From Alphaproteobacteria bacterium (GTDB lineage: Bacteria > Pseudomonadota > Alphaproteobacteria > Thalassobaculales > Thalassobaculaceae): a DNA stretch of 8,874 nucleotides. The first letter of the stretch is position 1; each line of letters opens with the position of its first letter. The translations under genes and the position numbers were made by a program. The DNA lies in contig JAPKDN010000094.1 of the NCBI GenBank assembly GCA_028822575.1, forward strand, positions 1 to 8,874, written 5' to 3'. The notes under the pieces were generated by a model. It saw only the letters and a list, made by a program, of their open reading frames with translations. It was not told the DNA's origin and did not search any database. Below, piece after piece: positions 1-5,836 of this stretch.

Positions 1-87
1 GTCACTTTTGGCTTGCGATACCTTATCGAAATCGCGAGCCGAAAGGCGCATGATCCGGTTCGACCGGAAAAGAGGGTCTTGAGGGTG

Positions 88-591
88 ATGAGTAACAATC
101 GGAAATCGGCGATGGTAATGGCTGAGCGACGCGATGGCGCCAAGGGCGACAAGGGCGCAGGGCCGAGACGGCGGGCGTTTCCGTCGATGTCTGGGTTTAC
201 CTTGCTTGAACTACTCGTTGTCTTGGTCATTCTCGGGTTAATCGCCGGGGTGGCTGCTCCGCAAGTGATGAATCTTCTCGGCGGCGCCAAGACCAAGACC
301 GCGGCGTTGCAGGTTGAGAAACTATCGGCGACCTTGGACATTTATCTGCTTGATAACGGCGCCTATCCGTCCAAGGCCGAGGGGCTCGGCGCGCTTTTGG
401 AGCGGCCGGACGGCGCGAAGGGATGGAATGGCCCTTATTTGCGCAAGGCTGATCAGATTAAGGACCCCTGGGGGCAACCCTTTCTCTATCGTCTGCCGGG
501 CGAACATGGGCAGTTCGATTTATATTCCCTTGGGGCCGACGCCAGAGAAGGCGGGACCGGCGAGGACGCCGACGTAACGAGTTGGCGGTGA
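88..591 (+). CDS. gspG: Type II secretion system major pseudopilin GspG
   Basis: This is the major pseudopilin of the type II secretion system, an inner-membrane protein that polymerises into the periplasmic pseudopilus after prepilin peptidase (GspO) cleavage and N-methylation. Counting from the ATG at 88, the cleavage site is SG|FTLLELLVV, with Gly at residue 36 and the conserved Glu at +5 of the mature protein. A hydrophobic helix follows. The C-terminal half has the GspG hallmarks: YLLDNGAYPS, a WNGPYL block, DPWGQPF, and the calcium-loop region DLYSLGADAREGGTGEDAD before a terminal SWR. The mature part is about 131 residues, normal for the family. The start is uncertain. The frame is open from 13, but 88 is preferred because GAGGG lies at 81-85 and AGAGGG at 71-76; ATGs at 112 and 118 are alternatives. 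Any of these gives a leader longer than usual, rich in Arg, Lys and Gly. No other gsp gene is visible, and the next gene is convergent and unrelated, so gspG may be last in its transcript. Confidence 0.93.
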   Translation: MSNNRKSAMVMAERRDGAKGDKGAGPRRRAFPSMSGFTLLELLVVLVILGLIAGVAAPQVMNLLGGAKTKTAALQVEKLSATLDIYLLDNGAYPSKAEGLGALLERPDGAKGWNGPYLRKADQIKDPWGQPFLYRLPGEHGQFDLYSLGADAREGGTGEDADVTSWR

Positions 592-625
592 GGGGAAATC
601 GAAAGGATTGAAGTGTTGCTCGGTG

Positions 626-2023
626 TCAGGCGACGCTGGGCCTGGTTATGGCTGGAACCGCCAATAAATCAGCCAAGGCGTGCACATTTTCGGCGTGGAA
701 AATCCCGGTCGCCTCCTCGCGTAATGCCTCACACCGCTCCGACGTCGCGACACTTCCGACCAGCCGTGTGAACTTCGCCGCGATTTCCTTGGCCGTTAGG
801 GGGGCCTCCGGATATCCCCGTGCGATGTCGGACCGTTTGATAAGTTTTCGACCGTCTTTTAGCGTCAAGGTAATTTCGCCTACGTAGAAATCAGGAAACA
901 ATGCCTCGAATTCCCCTTGGTCGCGCACGACACTAGTTCGGCTTGCCAGCCTTGCCACTTCACTATTGTTTTGTCGTAAATCCTCGAAAAGATCAGTGAA
1001 TTGGAGCTCTCCCCGGGCGAGGCGTACCGGAAGCACGTACTGTGCGCAGTGGCTTTTCAAGGGGTTGCCGTCGACGCAATGGCACCCGGACTCGGCGAAG
1101 CGGAGTTGAATGTTTTCGACATCGCTGGAGGCAATGTCATGTTTGGAAATAAGGGTGCCGAGCGCGTCCAAGGCAGGGTGGAGGAACGAAACGCAGGAAT
1201 AGGGTTTAACCGCCAATTCCATCACACCGTGCCATTTTTCACCGATACCGTCGACCAGTGGGTTTTGGTTGGCGACCCGGCTAAAGGCATGCAGCACGTT
1301 GTGCCCGCCATCGAAAATACGGTCCGGCCCCCCAAAACCATCTTTGGCGAGGAGCGCTGCGGTCACGCCGTTGCGCGCCGCCATGCCCATCTGGAACGGG
1401 CGGGCATCTTCGCGAGGATCGTCTTCCCAAGCCATCAGGCCGGAGGCCTGTAGGCCGGCGAGACCAAGAGCCCGCGTGGTCTCTTCCACATTGAGTTCCA
1501 TCAGCACTGTGGCCGCGGCGGCGGCGCCGAATGTCCCGCAAACCGCAGAGGGGTGAAAGCCCAGGGCATAGAGCTCTTTCGGATTCATCGCCATCGAAAC
1601 GCGGTAAGTGATCTCGCAGCCCACGGCGATCGCGGTGATAAAATCTTGGCCGCTACGCCCGTAGGCTTCGCTCAAGGCCAGCGCCGTCGGGATCATGATT
1701 GAGATTGGGTGCAGAATGGCCTCGGGGTGATGCGGCTCCATATCGACGGCATAGCCTCGCGTCCCATTGGCTAGCGCCGCGTTGACCACGTCGACCTTGG
1801 TCGCCTGACCTATCAGTGTCGCGCGTCCCGCCCCGCCATGGGTCGCGGCGAACGCCCCGATGCCGGCGCTGGACGTGACCGTTGGATGAGTTGCCGCGAC
1901 CAAGGTTCCGATCCCGTCGACGGAAAGGAGCCTAGTGTAATCAACGACATCGCTCGGCACCCCGAGCCGGGCCCGGTCGCTTATGAATTGCGCAACCTGG
2001 GCGGTAATTGGCGCTCTTGGCAT
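626..2023 (-). CDS. MmgE/PrpD family protein (2-methylcitrate dehydratase-like)
   Basis: This 465-residue cytoplasmic protein belongs to the MmgE/PrpD family. Known members include 2-methylcitrate dehydratase, cis-aconitate decarboxylase and an iminodisuccinate epimerase, so the family name does not fix the reaction. Family blocks are easy to see. VDMEPHHPEAILHP (residues 93-106) is followed by PTALALSEAYGRSGQDFITA with EITYRV. GFHPSAVCGTFGAAAAA spans 155-171. The KPYSC...LHPALDA block spans 273-287, with Lys273 and His282 at positions usually implicated in the active site. Length is typical (about 450-500). The ATG at 2023 has GGAG 10 bases upstream (2034-2037). It is the second gene of an operon, 74 bases after the stop of the isocitrate lyase/PEP mutase-like gene. 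That pairing recalls prpD with prpB, but no methylcitrate synthase is present. The substrate is probably a branched or unsaturated di- or tricarboxylate; this is inference. It ends convergently with gspG, 34 bases away. Confidence 0.9.
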   Translation of the reverse strand: MPRAPITAQVAQFISDRARLGVPSDVVDYTRLLSVDGIGTLVAATHPTVTSSAGIGAFAATHGGAGRATLIGQATKVDVVNAALANGTRGYAVDMEPHHPEAILHPISIMIPTALALSEAYGRSGQDFITAIAVGCEITYRVSMAMNPKELYALGFHPSAVCGTFGAAAAATVLMELNVEETTRALGLAGLQASGLMAWEDDPREDARPFQMGMAARNGVTAALLAKDGFGGPDRIFDGGHNVLHAFSRVANQNPLVDGIGEKWHGVMELAVKPYSCVSFLHPALDALGTLISKHDIASSDVENIQLRFAESGCHCVDGNPLKSHCAQYVLPVRLARGELQFTDLFEDLRQNNSEVARLASRTSVVRDQGEFEALFPDFYVGEITLTLKDGRKLIKRSDIARGYPEAPLTAKEIAAKFTRLVGSVATSERCEALREEATGIFHAENVHALADLLAVPAITRPSVA

Positions 2024-2097
2024 GGTCGTGGCACTCCGGTTTGAGCCGAAACTGGAAGAACGGAGGTGCGAGAATATTCTTCGTCCGTGTTTCGCGA

Positions 2098-2961
2098 TTA
2101 GCTCGTTACGATAAACGGTTTGCCTTGCGCGTCGTAATCGTCGTAGCCAAGCGTGGCGCGCAATTCGGCCGGAGGCAGCGCGCTTTCCGTCTCGGCCCCT
2201 CCGCCTACCAGGGTCGCCAGCCCCGCCTTTATGCCGGCGACCGCCGGTGACAGCATGCCGGTCGGGTAGGTGCCGATCTTGAAACCCAACGCGTCGGCTT
2301 CGGTCTGTGATGGCGTTGCCCTGGGCGCGCCGGGTGAGAGTACGGCAAAGGATGGCCGCCCGCCCGCCGCCGCAATCGCGCGGTGGATTTCTTCGTCATC
2401 GGCCGGCGAGTCCAGGAACAGGATATCGGCGCCTTCTTCCACATACATTTCAATCCGGGCGACCGCCTCGTTGATGCCCTGGGTGGGCCGGCAATCGGTG
2501 CGTGCCAGGATGAGGATACCGGACTCTTTGGCTGCCTCCACCGCTGCGCGGATTTTCATGCGGGCCTCCTCGCGCGGCAGGCATGGCTTGCCGCTCGCCG
2601 TCAGCATGCGCGGCGTGATCTTGTCCTCGATCAGCACGGCGGCGGCGCCGGCGCGACCATAGGCGCGTACCGTGCGTTGGACGTTCATGGCGTTGCCGTG
2701 CCCGTGATCACCGTCTGCCAACACGAGTGTGTCAGGAGCGGCGGCGCGCACCATGTTGAACGAGTCGAACATCTCTCCAAAGGAGACCAGATCGAGATCG
2801 GGGCCACCGAGTCGGCTCGCCGCCACGCATGAACCGGACAGGAACGATGTTTGGAGCCCAGCGCCGGCGGCGAGCTTGGCGGTTAATCCGTCCCAGACAG
2901 CCGGCATCACGATAAGGCCAGGTTCCTTCAAAAGGGCGCGCATGCGGTCGGGAGCGGTCAT
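2098..2961 (-). CDS. Isocitrate lyase/PEP mutase superfamily enzyme
   Basis: This is a 287-residue TIM-barrel enzyme of the isocitrate lyase/phosphoenolpyruvate mutase superfamily. These enzymes make or break C-C or P-C bonds next to an oxyacid using Mg2+. Visible motifs are the SGS substrate loop (residues 42-44), the metal-binding DGDHGHGNA block (83-91), IEDKITPR (111-118) and ARTD (153-156). The block after the metal site matters: PrpB and true isocitrate lyases carry a K-[KR]-C-G-H catalytic loop, but here the chain runs from ITPR to a short TASGKPCLPREEA stretch without it. By eye the DGDHGHGN signature is nearest the oxaloacetate decarboxylase (PA4872-like) and PEP mutase branches, so methylisocitrate lyase activity is doubtful. 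The start at 2961 is chosen because AAGGAG (2968-2973) sits 6 bases upstream and the family N-terminus begins there. The frame continues upstream to 3219, but that part is not family-like and runs into the neighbouring start. It is the first gene of an operon with the MmgE/PrpD gene. Confidence 0.88.
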   Translation of the reverse strand: MTAPDRMRALLKEPGLIVMPAVWDGLTAKLAAGAGLQTSFLSGSCVAASRLGGPDLDLVSFGEMFDSFNMVRAAAPDTLVLADGDHGHGNAMNVQRTVRAYGRAGAAAVLIEDKITPRMLTASGKPCLPREEARMKIRAAVEAAKESGILILARTDCRPTQGINEAVARIEMYVEEGADILFLDSPADDEEIHRAIAAAGGRPSFAVLSPGAPRATPSQTEADALGFKIGTYPTGMLSPAVAGIKAGLATLVGGGAETESALPPAELRATLGYDDYDAQGKPFIVTS

Positions 2962-3217
2962 GGGGAACTCCTTATGAGACGGGTATATTTTGGTAACGAT
3001 AGGGATCCGCCAAGCAATCGGCAAGCGACGTTCCAAGGCGGTCCTACCTGGCTTCACCAGGTTCTGGTCACCGCTCTTTCCAGCACGGTGAAGGACAACG
3101 CTGTGGGCGCGCTGTGGGTCGTGCATTTGAGGCTGGTGTGAAGTTGCCGTTTGACGGATCGTTGTCGCTGGAGTCGCCATTCGACCCTGGCATTGACGTT
3201 GACAACGGGAGATCCGC
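2962..3217. promoter_or_regulatory. Divergent intergenic control region
   Basis: This 256-base gap separates the start of the isocitrate lyase-like gene (leftward) from the start of the GFA gene (rightward), so promoters for both must lie here. For the leftward gene, a weak pair can be proposed on the minus strand: TTGGCG (3008-3013) and AATATA or TATACC (2982-2989). The match is poor and may be chance. The gap also holds overlapping small palindromes (3046-3068), listed separately, and a direct 9-base repeat CGCTGTGGG at 3099-3107 and 3110-3118. No reading frame across it resembles a protein family. The bases just before the GFA start hold the small palindrome GTTGACAAC (3198-3206) next to the ribosome binding site. 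Confidence 0.5.
3046..3068. repeat. Overlapping inverted repeats, operator-like
   Basis: ACCTGG (3046-3051) pairs with CCAGGT (3057-3062) across a 5-base loop. The second arm then overlaps another palindrome, ACCAG-GTT-CTGGT (3056-3068). The result is three alternating CTGG/CCAG half-sites in 23 bases, midway between two divergent genes, as expected of a repressor or activator binding site. There is no T-tract, so it is not an obvious terminator. No regulator gene lies in the window to pair with it. Confidence 0.35.
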
Positions 3218-3682
3218 ATGGGCTCGGTTCACGAAGGCGGCTGTCTTTGCGGCAATGTCCGATTCCGGGTAACCGGGGAGCCGGCGCGGGTTGGAATTTG
3301 TCATTGTCGGACCTGCCAGTTGCGCACGGGCAGCGCGTTTAGTGTTTCGGTCTATTTCGAGAAAGACAATGTTGCCCGGCTTTCCGGCGGGTTGCAAACC
3401 TATAAACGCGCGTCCCAGAGCGGCCATGAATGGCTGATCGAGCGCTGCTCGAATTGTGGGACGTCGGTGTTCTGGACCATTGGTGGCAAGGCTTGGAATG
3501 GTCTTCAGGGCACCGCCGGTGGATGCTACGACCCGCCAGCGTTCTGGTACGATGTCACCCGAGAGTTGTTCACACGCTCGAAGGCAGATTTCTGCAACAT
3601 CGACGCGCCGGAGCATCACGAGACGCATCCGGCCTACGATCCCAAGACCCTCGATCCCGCGAGGTTGAACGGGGCGGATTGA
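3218..3682 (+). CDS. GFA/CENP-V domain zinc protein
   Basis: This 154-residue soluble protein belongs to the GFA family, named after glutathione-dependent formaldehyde-activating enzyme. The fold binds two zinc ions. Most family members have no proven reaction, and the enzymatic role of Gfa itself has been questioned. All seven cysteines of the classic pattern are present: Cys9 and Cys11 (GGCLCGNVRF), Cys28, Cys30 and Cys33 (CHCRTCQLRTGSAF), and Cys77 and Cys80 (CSNCGTSVFW). The length is usual for the family. The ATG at 3218 is preceded by GGGAGA (3207-3212) at a good distance. The gene stands alone on its strand and ends 13 bases from the convergent glutathione S-transferase stop. Proximity to a GST-fold gene is consistent with thiol or glutathione chemistry, but that is only suggestive. 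Family assignment is firm; substrate unknown. Confidence 0.9.
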   Translation: MGSVHEGGCLCGNVRFRVTGEPARVGICHCRTCQLRTGSAFSVSVYFEKDNVARLSGGLQTYKRASQSGHEWLIERCSNCGTSVFWTIGGKAWNGLQGTAGGCYDPPAFWYDVTRELFTRSKADFCNIDAPEHHETHPAYDPKTLDPARLNGAD

Positions 3683-3695
3683 GTCCCGTGATCCC

Positions 3696-4415
3696 CTACC
3701 CCTTTGTCTTTGCCTCGGCCGCGCCGTCGATACTGGCCGCCGTCTGGTTGAACAGCATCTGACGTTCCTCGTCGGTCGGCGGAGCCGCGCGGCGGAAACC
3801 CTTGCCGACATCGACACCGCGTTGCACCGCTGGGCGGTCCTTCACCGCCTTGCGCCAACGGGTGACGTTTGGGAACGCGTCCAATGAGGCGCCGAGTGGT
3901 TTGGCGATCAGGACCCAGGGCCAGCAGATCATGTCTGCGATCGAGTAGTCATCGCCAAGGATATACTCCCGGCCTTCCAGTCGGCGCTCTAACACCCCGA
4001 CACAGCGGTCATATTCATTGCCATAGCGGGTGTGGGAATAGGGATGTTCGCCCGGCGCATAATTGACGAAATGACTAAGCTGGCCAGCCATTGGGCCTTG
4101 GTTGCCGGTCTGCCAGAACAGCCATTCCAGCGCTTCCTTGCGCCCTCGCGGATCAGATGGAATGAATTTTCCGGACTTTTCCGCCAGATAGAACATGATG
4201 GCGCCGGACTCGAACACCGTGATCGGCTCACGCTCGACATCATGGTCGACGATGGCGGGCATCCGGTTATTCGGGCTGATCTCCAGGAATTTCGGCTTGA
4301 ACTGGTCGCCCTTGCCGATATTCACTGGATGCGTGGTGTAGGGGATGCCCAATTCCTCGAGCAGGATCGAGACCTTCCAGCCGTTCGGCGTGGGCCAAAA
4401 ATAGAAATCGAGCAT
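3696..4415 (-). CDS. yfcG: YfcG-like (Nu-class) glutathione S-transferase
   Basis: This 239-residue cytosolic protein is a glutathione S-transferase of the YfcG/YghU (Nu) class. E. coli YfcG works mainly as a disulfide-bond oxidoreductase using glutathione. The N-terminal thioredoxin-like domain opens with FWPTPNGWKV, including the Thr9-Pro-Asn11 signature that replaces the usual catalytic Tyr/Ser/Cys of other GSTs. It continues with GKGDQFKPKFLEISPNN, RMPAIVDH (cis-Pro53) and FESGAIMFYLAEK (Glu69-Ser70 contact glutathione). The helical domain has LEWLFWQTGNQGPMAGQ and the N-capping box SIADMICWPW (158-167). These blocks match E. coli YfcG closely from memory. A C-terminal tail of about 25 residues goes beyond the E. 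coli length. The ATG at 4415 has GGAG (4424-4427) 8 bases upstream, inside the end of the CoA-transferase gene. Only 5 bases separate that gene's stop from this start, so the two are probably co-transcribed and translationally coupled. This pairing suggests shared physiology but does not prove it. Confidence 0.92.
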   Translation of the reverse strand: MLDFYFWPTPNGWKVSILLEELGIPYTTHPVNIGKGDQFKPKFLEISPNNRMPAIVDHDVEREPITVFESGAIMFYLAEKSGKFIPSDPRGRKEALEWLFWQTGNQGPMAGQLSHFVNYAPGEHPYSHTRYGNEYDRCVGVLERRLEGREYILGDDYSIADMICWPWVLIAKPLGASLDAFPNVTRWRKAVKDRPAVQRGVDVGKGFRRAAPPTDEERQMLFNQTAASIDGAAEAKTKG

Positions 4416-4420
4416 TACGC

Positions 4421-5632
4421 TTACTCCGCCGCTTGTTTGTTCGTCCCGCCGCCGATCACGCCGTCGGCGGCGAGTTTGGCGATGGTGTCCTCGTCATAGC
4501 CGAGCGAACGCATGGCGTCCTCGGTAAACTCCCCCAGGCGAGGGGCCCCCCGAGTGATCTCCGGCGGGGTGCCGGAAAATTGAGCCGGCGGACGGGCTTG
4601 GCGCAGTAGGCCGGCGTCGGGGTGCTGGTATTCCTTGACCGTTTCGTTGGCGATGATCTGGGGATGATGCATCACGTCGCGCCGGCGCAGGATCGGTGCC
4701 GAGGGCACGTCGGCCGCCTCGAGGATTTCCAGCCATTCTTCCGCGGTTTTGGTCAGCAGCACTTCCTGGGTCATGCCAAGGCGATCATCGATATTGGCAT
4801 GGCGAAGCGCCGGGGTCAGGAACCGAGGATCTTCCAGCCATTCCGCGCGATTGAGTGCCTTGGTTAGGCTCTTCCATTGTTTGTCGGTATTGACCGCGAC
4901 ACTGATATAGCCGGACTTGGTCTCGTAGATGAGGTCGATGAAGCTTTGGGCCTTTTCCTGAGGGAATTCGCCGCCGACGAAGGTCTGGCTGGCCATGTCC
5001 GAATGCCAGAGGAAATTCACCACGCTGTCGAGCATAGAAAGCCGGATATGCTGACCCTTGCCGGTACGCTCCCGCGACAGCAGCGCCGCCGTCACCGCCT
5101 GGGCCGCCACCACGCCGGTCAGCTTGTCTGGCACGATGGTCCGCACCAACCGGGGGCGCGCGTCATCGGCGCCGCCTTGGATCGTTGTCAATCCCGAGAG
5201 CGCCTGAACCAGAGGGTCATAGACTGGGCGCTGAGCGAATGGGCCGCGATCACCGAAGCCACTGATCGAGACATAGATGATTTCCGGCGCGATCTGGCGC
5301 ACCTTGTCTTCGCCAAGGCCTATCCGTTCAATCACGCCGGGGCGCATGTTTTGGATGAACACATCGGCGCCTTCCAGCAGCTTTTTCACCAGTTCCATGC
5401 CTCGGGCGTCCTTGGTGTCCACCGCGACTGATCGCTTGGAGCGATTGTTGTTCAGGAACGAAGCTGAGAAGCCGCCCTGGCGGTTCGGCATCGCCCGGGT
5501 AAAGTCACCGCCGTTGGGGTTCTCGACCTTGATCACCTCGGCGCCCTGATCGGCCATGATCATCGTGGCGAGTGGACCGGAAATGACACTGGTCATGTCG
5601 ATCACGCGAAAACCATCAAGCGGTCCGGGCAT
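4421..5632 (-). CDS. CaiB/BaiF (class III) CoA-transferase, leftward copy
   Basis: This 403-residue family III CoA-transferase moves CoA between carboxylic acids through an aspartyl anhydride or thioester intermediate. It starts with MPGPLDGFRVIDMTSVISGP, the usual N-terminal Rossmann-like entry. AEVIKVENPNGGDFTR (residues 31-46) and NNNRSKRSVAVD follow. Asp169 in RTIVPDKLTG aligns with the catalytic Asp169 of formyl-CoA transferase, and the helix after it leads to ERTGKGQHIRLSMLD. The C-terminal block GAPRLGEFTED is also typical. Length is standard (about 400). The reading frame stays open far upstream to 6610, but that part is antisense to another CoA-transferase. The start at 5632 is set by GGAG (5639-5642) 6 bases upstream and by homology. 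It is the first gene of an operon with the YfcG-like GST, and is divergent from the second CoA-transferase. Substrates are not predictable; formyl, succinyl, carnitine, mesaconyl and other acyl-CoA users all share this fold. Confidence 0.92.
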   Translation of the reverse strand: MPGPLDGFRVIDMTSVISGPLATMIMADQGAEVIKVENPNGGDFTRAMPNRQGGFSASFLNNNRSKRSVAVDTKDARGMELVKKLLEGADVFIQNMRPGVIERIGLGEDKVRQIAPEIIYVSISGFGDRGPFAQRPVYDPLVQALSGLTTIQGGADDARPRLVRTIVPDKLTGVVAAQAVTAALLSRERTGKGQHIRLSMLDSVVNFLWHSDMASQTFVGGEFPQEKAQSFIDLIYETKSGYISVAVNTDKQWKSLTKALNRAEWLEDPRFLTPALRHANIDDRLGMTQEVLLTKTAEEWLEILEAADVPSAPILRRRDVMHHPQIIANETVKEYQHPDAGLLRQARPPAQFSGTPPEITRGAPRLGEFTEDAMRSLGYDEDTIAKLAADGVIGGGTNKQAAE

Positions 5633-5836
5633 TGAGAACTCCGTTATGGGGGCGCCGTTGTTGGCAAAGGTGAGCAATCCCGAGCCCGTGCGCAAGCCCC
5701 GATCAAGAAGGCTGCCATGCGGGAGCTTCACGAATGGGGCATCAGACCCATGATCGTAAGCCCGCTTGACCCCTGGTGACGGACTGGCAAGATCGCGACC
5801 GTTATAGACGACGTAATCAGCGGGCGGGGAAACACG
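5633..5836. promoter_or_regulatory. Divergent promoter region between two CoA-transferase genes
   Basis: These 204 bases separate the start codons of two divergent class III CoA-transferases and should contain the promoters of both. For the rightward gene, TTGACC (5766-5771) resembles a -35 box and TATAGA (5803-5808) a -10 box, but their 31-base spacing is too long to form one promoter. I therefore cannot place a promoter confidently. The minus-strand frame of the left CoA-transferase stays open through the whole region. There is no start codon with a good ribosome site there, and the family homology begins only at 5632. Confidence 0.4.

Noticed and set aside
592..625. Possible terminator between gspG and the convergent MmgE/PrpD gene
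   Set aside because: No inverted repeat of useful length and no T-tract in these 34 bases.
1001..1453. Plus-strand frame of 150 codons opposite the MmgE/PrpD gene
   Set aside because: No start signal or family resemblance; the minus strand carries continuous PrpD-family motifs here.
2962..3219. N-terminal extension of the isocitrate lyase-like gene to 3219
   Set aside because: The extension is Arg/Gln-rich without family similarity, overlaps the GFA start, and ignores the strong AAGGAG site just before 2961.
3068..3817. 249-codon minus-strand frame over the GFA gene and the end of the GST gene
   Set aside because: It is Arg/Pro-rich shadow translation opposite a clear GFA gene and out of frame with the GST.
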